Source: Lytechinus pictus
Taxonomy: Eukaryota; Echinodermata; Echinoidea; Temnopleuroida; Toxopneustidae
Length of the DNA: 64,000 nucleotides
Direction of reading: 5' to 3'
NCBI RefSeq assembly: GCF_037042905.1
Contig: NC_087257.1
Location: forward strand, 25,061,501 to 25,125,500
The translations under genes and the position numbers were made by a program. The notes under the pieces are model-generated. The model did not search any database and had not been told where the DNA came from. It worked only from the letters and a program-made list of their open reading frames with translations. Shown in pieces: positions 32,702 to 44,700 of this stretch; the stretch's first letter is position 1, and every line of letters starts with the position of its first letter.

Positions 32702-35700
32702 GTTCGTTTTTCTCGACTCCCTAAATTTGTGTTTGAATGTATGATTGTCATGATTGATTGTGTGAGTTGTGACTGGAACTTGGATGTGGAACAGTCGTGT
32801 GATGTGATGTGCTGCTAGCTGCCTGCTTTGAGTGACTGCTGCATTATTCTGGCGCGATGTGTATTGTGCAATGGGGTTCACTTCATTTTCATAATCATGT
32901 AGTGATTTTGATGGTTTGCATGGTATGGTGATCATGTTGATGTTGTTTGTTAAAGGTCAAGTCCATCCCAGAAAATTGTTGATTGGAAATGATTGAGGAA
33001 AATCGAATAAGGCAGCGTAAGTTTTTAAAGCTGAAAATTTCATCAAAAGAAGTTTTAACGTTAACTTTATGGTGAGTTTTAACTGGTGTCTGGAGTTATG
33101 ACAATTTTAAGTTTCGCTTATTGTTCACAAAACAGTTAACGTTAGATACTCAATATCAGTCAGACCGCAGGTCCCTATGCTAATGAGCAAAAAGGCCAGA
33201 TTCATCCAAATCATCTCGTGGCTGAATCCTCCTCCTTGCAAAATCTCATGATTCGTGAGATTTTCTTTCTCTAAGAATTTACCTGTTTTACCCTCAAGTT
33301 AAATGAAATATTATTGCACCATCAGATAGAGTAAAAGTTACTCTTTCATATTGGTCATTTAGTTTGGATACAATATTTTGTTAAATAAGTAAATTTCTGG
33401 CCCGAAAATGTGCCTCAAAACTGAATTTTCTTCCCCTGTTTTCTTTTACAAATTGTGCAAAACTTTTTATTTTGAGCCTCAATGATATCTCTATCACCAT
33501 AAAGCTAAGTTTCTGTACTTTCTCACAATGCCACTCTTTATATGCGGCACCTTTTAATCGGGTCAAGATCACACTTTTCCCACCAAGGTACAAGACGAGA
33601 TTTCTGAAATTTTGTACTTGCATGAAATCCAGAGTTCTGATTGGCTGGATAAGGTTCACAGAACTACAGGCGCGGGGTATTTGAGGGGATTACCACATGG
33701 GAAGTGCGACCTTCCCACGAACCCAGGCACTGGGACCGTTGGAATTTGCCATTGTGTGGTCTCTTTGACCAATCAGAGTGCAGTATTCTTGTTTTCAAAC
33801 TGCTTTATGTACTTGGCAAATGAAAAGTGTGATCTTGACCCGATTAAACCAATTCTTATTTTGAAACCTATATCATTTCAAAGCATACATATTCAGCTTT
33901 ATCATGATATAAAAATCATTTGGGCTCAAACAAAAATAAAATGTGAAAATAGCAGCTTTTGTCAGGTGAAAATATTTATTTTGTAGCATATTTTAGATAA
34001 AAATTTTAACCTATATTACAAAATCTTTGAATAAATCCAAACACATGATGACCTGAAAGAATGATTCTTCCTCTTTACAATGGTACCAAATTCATGAAAT
34101 TCGATGCACAATTAGAGCAGCAATGACCGAATGAAAAGAGGTGTTTTGGTCCGCATCAAGCTCATTAAATATGCAAAACATCTCAAGTCATGAATATCAC
34201 TTGGATGAAAGAAGCCACTTTCTTGGGACCTGCAGTCTGGCTGATATACTAGTAGACCCCTATGCACAACTCGGTGATATGCAAATTAAAGAGTCAATGA
34301 TGTCCCTCACTGAATTATACAAATACTTCAATTTTTACAGTTTATATAACAAGGACCAATTTGACTTAGAAATTAGATCAAAGATGATCTTAAATGAGGT
34401 TAAAGGTCTCCATGGTGGAGAGAATAATGGAATTTTTTATGGTAAACACCATGTATGTATGTATGTAATCCTGAAAAGTACTGTTAAATTCTTTCTTGAT
34501 TGTATGTTAGCTCTGAAAAGAACTGTTATTATAGTTAACAACATTTCGACCAGCGTGTTCTGGTTGTGATCAGGAATGATGATCCACTTGAAAACTCGGG
34601 TATATACATGTAACCAGGTCGGTTATAAAGAAGTAATTAAGGTTGAGCCAATAGGAAAGCAGGAACGAAGAGGTACATTTGTAATTAAGGATGAAAGCAG
34701 GAGGATGGTGATTGGTCAGTATAACACTGAAAATTAGATGTAGATCTAGTAGGCCTAGACCTATTCTAGACTAGAGATCTATTTCATAAACTGTCACATG
34801 TTCAGGGAGGAATAAAATTTGTTTTACATGACAGTGAGGAGAAGATTAGAATTTTTCATATTTCATGTAATAAAATACAAAAGAAATAGAATCTAGTGAG
34901 TGGGTGACGTCATCAGTCTGCTCATTTGGATTTGCATATACCGACCAGGATGTGCATATAATTAGAATTATAATTCTATAACTGTTTTGCGAAATTAAAC
35001 GAAACTTCAAAATATCATAATTTTCTTATTTTACATCCAATTTTGATGAAATGTTCAGTGTTATGCTTGGATCTTTCTCCTTTCATTCAAATCAACTTTT
35101 ATAGAAGATGATGTGGAAGAGGTTCATCGTGGTGATGGATTCAGTAGAAGAAAAAATCAGTTGTCTCTCAATGGCTGTCTCCAACAATGTTTGATCCATC
35201 GTGAGACAACTGATTATTTCTTCTACTCAACTTTATAGAAGTTTGAAAATTCTTGTACATGTACTTTCTATTATAGGATCATCAAATTTTATAATTTTTG
35301 TCATTATCTAGTTTCAAATGGCATAGCTGATACATGTAGCTCTCTTGCTTCTGAGTTCTGAGCATAATGTGTTAAATGGGAGTCAGGAGGAATCAGAATG
35401 TAAAATTAAGGGGGGAATCTGAATATTTGTGTACAAAACAAGTTATGGAGTGTGGTCCACAATATCAACTGATTTGAAGCATGTTTACAAATTTAAGGAT
35501 CTCCATCTACATGTAAGACTTTTCAGACTTTCATAACTTCAACCAATTTTAATGAAACATGTTTTGAAATTCCTCTCTCATTTTATTCTTTCCAACAAAA
35601 TTGATCATCTTTTTGGATTTTGGTTTCCTATACATACATGTACAGTACATGGCTCAGATGGAAATAAAATTGGATTAGGAGATACAATACAGTACAGTAC

Positions 35701-38700
35701 CTATATGTATGTCTTGGAGACTCCCATGTTGGAGATTGTCTCCAATACAGTAGTTGAGACTTTTGTCAATAATTTCAGTATCCATATTTTTTTTCTTTTT
35801 TACATATAGCTGATGTGCTACAAATTGAAATGATTAATTTGGGGGCAAATAAAAATTTGGAAAGCAGATTCCCATACAACACCTCTTTTTCACTATTACT
35901 TTAAAAATATTTATGTCCATTGTACTTTTACATGTATTTTGAACACCATTTCCTTATAGATTGTTTTGTTATCCACACAATCACAGATTTTAGTTTTCCT
36001 AGTGAAATATATACCCTTTTTTAATCATTTTAATGTTTTTGACACCCTTATCTTGAAAAAAGAGATCCTTTTTACATGTTTTTTGGTCGCGCATGGTATC
36101 ATCTCATCAATGGAAGTACCCCCCCCCCCCCCCCGGCATAAGATTATTGAATATTATTAGGTACATCAAACTCAATGATCTGAGTGTGATCTGCCTCCTT
36201 TTCTGTGTGTCAGACTGCTGTGTGTACTGTGAGATGAATAATACCACTGACTAACTGATATTTTCCCTGATAGTCTGATACTATGGGCTCGAAAATAAAG
36301 TCATTATCAGATTTTTGAGAAGATGATTTGTGAAAGATTTCATTTTTTCCAACAGAAATGATTTTAAGTAACTGGCTTGACAGATTGTTAAACTGTCTCA
36401 ATTTAATCTGCATTCCAAAATTAAACATCTTGCCAACCTCTCATACTTGAATCTATGTATACATACATGTAAAGCAAATTATGGAAAGTTGCTTTAGAAG
36501 CAACAAAATCATTGACGCAGATCTACATGTAGGTTTAATGGAATCAGGCAAGGCAAAGTGATTTTTTTTAATGATAAAAGTGTGTTGTTTAAAGATGGTC
36601 AGACATTAGTGTAAGTAGAGAAAGAAGATGCATACACATACATGTACATTTTCACATTAGTAATGACCATACCAAATTTTTAGACAGGCTATATTGGTGC
36701 TTACGTACGGTACATGTATGTACGTGTAGACTATGCTTTAATATTAATCATGTTTATGTAATACATGTACTGATGTACTTTAATATGTACAACTACATGT
36801 TGCTAGACTCAGTTGACAGACACCGGAAATGTGTGAAGTTCGGATTTATGCAAATTGCATTCATCCTGTGGGGATTGATGGACATGTACATGTACATGTA
36901 GCTCTTCACGATTTGTGTCAATGGTAAATTTTGATACCATAAAAACGTTATCACAATTAATGGCAGTGTTTACGATTTTCAGGGTAATTTTTCAAATGTA
37001 TTTGATGGAAGTTTAAAAAAACAGACTTATCTTTTACAAGTCTGAGCTTGGTAGATAAAGATTTGATCTCTCATCTTGTACATGTACACTGTACATGTAC
37101 CTGTACATCAAATATTAATATGTACAGAGCTCTGTGAACACGTGTACACACAATCACACATGCTGTGCTTTGATGCCACTTTTCAGACTTACATGTAAGC
37201 AGGGAATAATTTTACCAGTATCACATCGTAATTTGCTCCACATTTTTTAAAGACTGCTATGCATATTAAAGTCTTTTGTATAGCATATTTTTACATACAC
37301 TGTAGGACTGTACATTACTTACATTTAGTTGAGAGCTTTTCTCTTATGACCAAAAATGCTATTCAAAGTTGTAAAGCAAAATTATTCCCTGCTAAAGTTT
37401 TTGGCAATAGAAAACATCTTTTCCACATTGCAGAAGAGTCATACTTTATAATTTTTAGACTTTTAAAAATTAAATTTTAAGTGGCATTCCTGTTTGAGTT
37501 ACCGTTTTTCCATGATATACATGTAGCTTTTTTTCAAAAAGAGACAAAATGCATTTTAAGATACATGTGTAGTGTACAAGTATGTTTGGAAAACTAACTA
37601 TAAAGCTGTTGTGAATACATTCTCTTTCCATTTCAAAATTTGATGGAACTTTAATATTATTTATAATGCTTTTTTCTTTTCCCCTATTTTATTCAAATTG
37701 ATCATACATAATGGCCTATATGATGTGAATGTACATATGTACATGTTACTACCAACGATGTTTATGTTTATTAAGGAGATGTCTCAATTTGCTCATCATC
37801 GATGGAGGCCTACTGAGTCATGGCTTGATGACTCATCCATAAATAGGCAGTTACTGGATGCACTGACTGGCTACTTGTTAGAATCACTGCCCCCCCCCCC
37901 CTCCAATCTTTCAATTGTTCTTTCATGGTCTTATTTTCAATGGAACTGTCTGCACTACGTAGAATCAGCTTTAGTCTCACACTCAATAAAGTCAATCAAA
38001 CAAAGTACTGTACATGTAGGTGTTGCATAATTAATTTCTCCTTTTGTACAGTGAGGTTTATTTATGATTTGGCAGATTTTTTGATGAAAATGGCCCATAT
38101 TACATGTACAGCCAAAAGACAGTACATGTACATGCATCATCATCCAATGATCAATCCACACACCAATTACTTCATGCACATGTATTGTGTAATTCAGTTG
38201 AAATGTTTACATTTGATTTTAACGCTGATATGACTCAAAGCCTCAACTGGAGGCTACCCATTATACTCTGCAAAATACAGTTGACATGGCTGTGTGATAA
38301 ACAGTAAACAAAACTGTGCACAATGGTAACAATGCCTATGTACATCGATTTCCCCTCTTATCAGCATTGTATTATAAACCTACATAGGTGTACTGTGTAT
38401 TTCCAGGGCCCCTTGGTGTCTCACTCCCTTGTTAATAATTCAAAGGGCACTTTTATGGTGTGTGTGTGTTTATTACAGTTCCTGGTAGGGTTAAGGGGTG
38501 GGTATTAGGATTGTTTGCACATGAAATAAACAAATGTTCTTCCAAGTTCCATACACACATATATGTATACATGTATGTGTGAGCATAATGTTTAGTACAG
38601 TGTACATGTAGTCTATATGTACGCACAACTTCATGTAATTCTGTGCATGATGTACATAAAATCAGAACAATTTTGTAAAAAAAAATTGAATTACTTGATT

Positions 38701-41700
38701 ATTAAAAAGTACATACACAGTATATGCTCAGTTTCTTAACATATTATGTAGCATATGTTGATGGGTTTATATCATAGAATGAAGAACACTGACTTTGTTT
38801 TGGACTTATGGTACATGTACATGTATATGATCAGAATGCATTCTTAGAAATAAATTGTCAGGTGACATGTACATGTACTTCCTGTGTGAGAATCGGTCTG
38901 GAACTCTGGATGATAAATTGCCCGAATGTGAGCTCATAGTAAATGTGTTTGATTTGTGATTTGTGTTGGTGATAAGAAATTGATTTTCCATGTGCATGTG
39001 GTTGTGCATAGTTTCAGAATAGCTGTTCATAGGAATAAATTAATTAGCATAAACACAGACAACATCCATCTCATTTTCTTTTTTTTTTTTTCTTCTTTAT
39101 TCATGCAGAATGCCAAAGCCGAAATGCATCATGTGAACTCTGTTTAAAAGCTCCAAAAGCAAAAGTAAGTTTTTACAGTTTGTATACATCTATTTTTCCA
39201 CTTTTTTGTCCTAGGAGGCCCCCCGCCCCCCCCCCCCCCCATCAGAATGAAATACACATGTAAAACATAACATAGTACTTGTTTTGTGCCATCATAAATC
39301 TTGGAGTAAGTGTAGTTCCTACTACTGATGGGGGGGGGGGGGACCTGTATGCTATTGTCTCAATTAATAACCGAAGCGGGACACATATAGTACAGGTATC
39401 GTCAAAATATCAATATACATGTAATCAAGGTGTGATATTTTTGAAATTATGTCATTCATCATGACTTTTATTCTAAGGTATTGACATGTGCATCAGGGGC
39501 CTGTTTCATATTTTTTAAGAACAAGTCCACCCCAACAAAAAGTTGATTTGAATATTAAAGAGAGAAAAATCCAACAAGCATACATTTGTAACACTGAATA
39601 TTTTTTTCAAAATCAGTTGTAAAATAAGAAAGTTATGACAAACAAGGTTTTGTATTTTATTATGTATGAAATTTTCTAATTTTCTCATTAACAAGTGAAA
39701 CCTCGATTAATTCCTCCCTGAGCATGTGGAATTTGCATTGTTTTTTAATACTATAAGGTTCAGTCAAGTTGGTCCTTATTGTCAAATCTGTAGAAAACAA
39801 AATATGGTATAATTCAAACAATAAAAAACAAATAGTAAGTGACATCATCAACTGTCTCATTTTCATGTCACTGAGTAGCGCATATCACTTTTTTTGTGAA
39901 AAATAAGCGAAACTTTAAATAATTAAATGTCATAACTTTCTAATTTTACACCCGATTTTGAGGAAATTTTCAACGTTATGATTGTTTGATTTTTCTCTAC
40001 TTATTCAAATCAACGTTTTTCTGGGATGGACTTGGCCTTTAAAGAACTTTTGTATTAACTTGGCCATCCTTCTGCTGAACCCTGTTACCATGGTAGTTGC
40101 TATGATGGCAAAACAACCATGTAGTTTTAACTCTTGAAATCTGCCCCTGATCTACATCAGATGTAGCTTTTAATCATGAATAATACATACACTGTTTACC
40201 TTCATGTAGGTTTGATTCAATTTATTCTGTATTTCTTTCATTACAGTGTTATTACTGTCTGACAACCAACGAGTGTCGTCTTTACCCAGCCTCTAGTATC
40301 CTACCAAACAAAGAATGTGATTTGAGTCAAGCAAGATGGGGCACCTGCTTGAGTGAGTATTACTATAAATGGAACCCCCCCCCCCCCCCTTATGCTCTTT
40401 CTGAATAATTTCTATTTCCTACATACATGTATTCTTTTTTTCTTTCAAATTTCAGGTATGATTTTGTGCTGATTCTACTGAACAAAGCAAATTTATTGGT
40501 GATCGTAATATCTTGCATATTTTCAAGACAAAGAGCCCTTTAGCCTAAGTGTATTTTTCTTACTGCCCTTTCCCCTCTGCCCCCCCCCCCCTCTCATACC
40601 TCACATACTGCATTTCCCATATCTTGAAATCTTTAGGAATAATAAATGAGACTGATCAGTCTGTCAGTATAGTAAAGAGTGATTCATGATAATGGATGAC
40701 TAATCCTTTTTTTCATCCAGAATTTATCACTAGGGGATATGAAAAAGGAATACTGAAGATCGCGCGCGAGTAAGGATATGTAAAAATATGTTCTTAATTC
40801 CTCTAATGATTATATATATTTCATTTTCATTTTAATTGGTATTACCAAAGAAATACATTTATGACCGTGACCCCTCTATTACAAAAAGACGGTTTTCATT
40901 TTGATTTCAGGAAGTTGTCTTTGACACTTCTGCAGGAAGTACCTTGACTGAAACTTACCCCCTCCCCCCCCCCACCCCCCAAGGAAAAAAAAATAAGAGC
41001 AGGATTACAGAACATTAGTAATACTGGGCGTCATTGAATTCCCCCTCTTAATCTACATGTACCCGTTAGTTCCGAAAAGAAATAAGTGACAACATGCTCT
41101 GTATGATAGCAAAATCATTTACATGTTTACATTTATATTATCTTGCACGACATTTCTCTAAAACTCAAAGCAGGACAAGTTTTCATACTTGTTCATGATT
41201 ATTTGATCCTCAAAAGAACAGGAGCATAGGCTGTAAGCGTACAGTATGTAGATATGAAAATATGAACAACTCAATTTTTTTTTTACTTGCTCCCTTTCCC
41301 TGCTAAAGGGTTCGAAATTTGATTCCCGAGAGTATCTAATGATTGAAATGTATCTTCTTGAGAATGTTGCATTTCATTAATCTATTCTGTCATTACCGTC
41401 CTCATTCTCAAAGTCATTCCATTCTTATATCAAACACATTGGGAACCTTGCCGAGATTTATGCTGCTTATTCCTAAGATATTTCTATGTTGTACCAGGTA
41501 TTCCTAATCTTCATGTACATGTATGTAAGATTTTGTTAAATAGTTTGTCAATATATTTGTTGTTTTTGTACTTGAATCAAGACATAATCTTTCAAGGATT
41601 GGTATTAAGCCCGAAAGCTGCATCTTCAGTCTGCTCTTCAAGCTACAGTATATCACTGCTTAGACTTCACTTCCTGCATGGAAAGTTATTTTGTACACAG

Positions 41701-44700
41701 TTAAATTGAGACTTTGAGATATTGCTGGGAATTTAATTTCTTCTTCTTAATATTCGCCTATGATGTGATTAATCTAATTTTTGTTTACTTTGTTCTTGAA
41801 TGGAGAAACATCTTTCAAGAAGTGGTGACCTTGAAAGCTGTATTCAATGTACCCTTTCAGAAGGTCCAGTTATATTACGCTTTAGACTTCAAAGCCTGCA
41901 CTGGATGTCATTCCATACGCATTAAATAGAAAATGTGAGACATTGCTTGGAATTCTACTTCTTGTATAATACTGCTAATCTTTGCGGATGATGTATTTGA
42001 TCTCATTCTGAATTTTGTTCTTGAATAAAGATACAATCTTTCAAGGATCAGTGAGCTGTGTCTTTGATGTTCCTTTCCTCGGGTCCGATCATGCTTCATC
42101 TCTTGGACTTGTGTTATGGATTCAATCTATCAGTGATAAACTTGTTATCTTCATCCCTCATCAGTATCTTACAAATCTAATCATCCATTTTGTCATGTTT
42201 GAAGAAGTTTTTCAAGAACCATTGGTTATCTGTCATCAAACATCCTTTTTTTGTGCTAAATGTAGTAATCATTTCAGTCTGTTGCTCTTGCCACCAAGCT
42301 CGCTGTCTTAATTTTGTATTGATAATTTGCAACTCTAGTCCTCCAGTTACATATTTGTCAATGTCAAAAAAGTTTCTCTCAAGGATCATCTTCTTGATCA
42401 TCTGTCCTTGTTTTGTTTCTTAATCCAGTAAACTTCGAGGCATTGATAATCTCAATGAGTGTGATAGCAGGATTGATCCTCATCGGAGTGCCTTGTGGAA
42501 TCTACTGCTGCTGCTGTAGAAGTTCAGGGAACAGAGCAAAGTAAGTCCATCTTTAGATATATCATGTTCACATATGATCAAAGAACCTGGAATAACTCAG
42601 CTTTAGGGGCAACTCATCCTTTAGTACGAGCCAATGATAACACTTTCTTGTATATATGTCTGAAAAAAAATAGAATAGGGTATTTTTACTGAACACCCCC
42701 CAAATAGTTGATTGAAAAACCTGAAACTCCCCAAACTGAAATATTCAATTCAAATGGCACCAAACTAATACACTTCCTCCACTCCCTGTGGATCATTCCA
42801 TTAAATGGTTAAGGTGAACTGATACCAGTGAAATGAAAAAATGCTTGAACTCTTTCACATTGTTATAAAACTTGAGAAAGAATAGGTCCTGGATACAGTC
42901 TAGACAAGACAATTTTACTTGCACATGGTCTTCAATTGATTGGTGAAAGCATCGTAGCCTAGTGGTTCTTTCTCGCACCTTTCACTCAGAGGGTTGTGGG
43001 ATCAAATCCTATCACTGGCATTTCCTTCAGTAAGAAATTCATCCACACTATGCCGCATTCACACAAGGTGTATTATAAAATGGGTACAGAACCTTTACCT
43101 GGCAGTCTTTCATTCCTTGAAACCCTTGTGCATTAGGATGGCAGCCAGGATAGTTGCTTGGCTGCATTGGCCATGACAATAAGTGCCATGAGCACTCTGT
43201 AGAATGGATGCAAGCACTTTATGAGTTGTATTGATTTTAGTGTATGATTGATATCATAATGCAATTATTTTGTCTTTTCATCAGATGGGCTCGTGAAGAC
43301 GCCTCACAGGAAAGGAAGAAGGAGGAAAGGAAAATGAAGCATGAGCAGAAGTAAGTCCAACACCCTTCTCTATAACCCTTATACGTCAGGGTTTTTTTTC
43401 TTCACAAAAGCAGGGTGCTACATAAGCACTTGCCCGAATGCCCGGGGCAAGTAAAAGTTAAAAGAGTCGGGCAAGTGTTTTGAAGTAAAGACCAAAACTG
43501 TTTGCCCGATTCGGGCAAGCAGAATTCTCACAGTAGAATGATAAAAATTAGGGTCAATATGATGTGATATTGACCCTAATTTTGGTCATGGCAGGCAACA
43601 AAAAATCACTTTGGAAAAAGAAATGCAATAACAAGGTAGATCAGTTCATGTCAAAAGAGAGAAAAAGGTCAACATTTGGTTTAAATAACTGCAAATCTTT
43701 CCTTTGAAGAGGGAAAACTTTTTTTTTTCCAAGGAATTTTTCGGGCAAGTGAAATAGATTTTTGGGCAAGTATATTCCAACTATTTAAAATTGTACTTGC
43801 CCGACCTGGTAAGTGCTTCTAAAAAGTTATGTAGCACCCTGCAAAAGCATTACAAATCTTAGTTTGTGGCTATCCCATATAGTTTATATATACATAGTTT
43901 ATGTGAGTTGTCCAAGAAGTGTAGACTGTTGATTGTTTGTTGAAACCAATGCTTAAATCTGATGACTAGGGCGTAATATTAGATATGTCATTCGGATGTA
44001 TGGAGCACCATATGAAACCCAAATGCATACATGTATATCTGAATTTCATGTTATCTGTTGCCTACTAGAACTGGATGGTCCTATACAACAGTAAAGAACC
44101 TAAAATGTATGGAAATTACAGAATTCAGTAGTAAATAGGTTTACAATTTTTGATACACAATTTTCATGAATTATATAGGCCTACAAGGTAATGCTAAAAC
44201 CCACCCATTTTATTATCATCTAAAGGAAAATGGAACGCAAGGCCAAGAATGATGAAATCAGGCGTAAATACGGTAGGTGTTCTTTTCTTTACATTCTTGG
44301 TTCTTTAGGAACATGTTTCTCAAATATTTTTCATAATGATTCAAGAAATAAAAATTCTTGGAGATACGAAAAGTCATGGTTTTGATCCATGGGGTAAAAG
44401 GCACTTATTGTTAAAAAAACTTGATATCCTAAGACTTCTGTCCATCAAGTGATATTCAATATTTTGTTAATAAATATTATAAAACATGTAAAAATGCATG
44501 GAGTATGATAAAGCACTCTTCAGTTGCTATGAGTATTGCAAAGGTGCCTTTTTCATTTTTTTCATTTTGAAATTCAAGCTCTATATAATATCAATCCCTA
44601 AAATTGAAATTTTAGTGGGGAACAAAACATAATTGAGAAACAGGTTTCTTCAGAATGTTGCCTGTAAAGGCTGATTGTGCATTAAAAGAGTACTAACATA

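Noticed and set aside
34141..34569. A 142-residue open frame in PTTG1IP intron 1
   Set aside because: No recognised family, no intron borders that fit, and it runs into AT-rich sequence; most likely chance.
34530..34575. A Penelope-like 'AACATTTCGACCAG' string
   Set aside because: Only a short match to a motif seen near such retroelements; no reverse transcriptase or endonuclease frame nearby.
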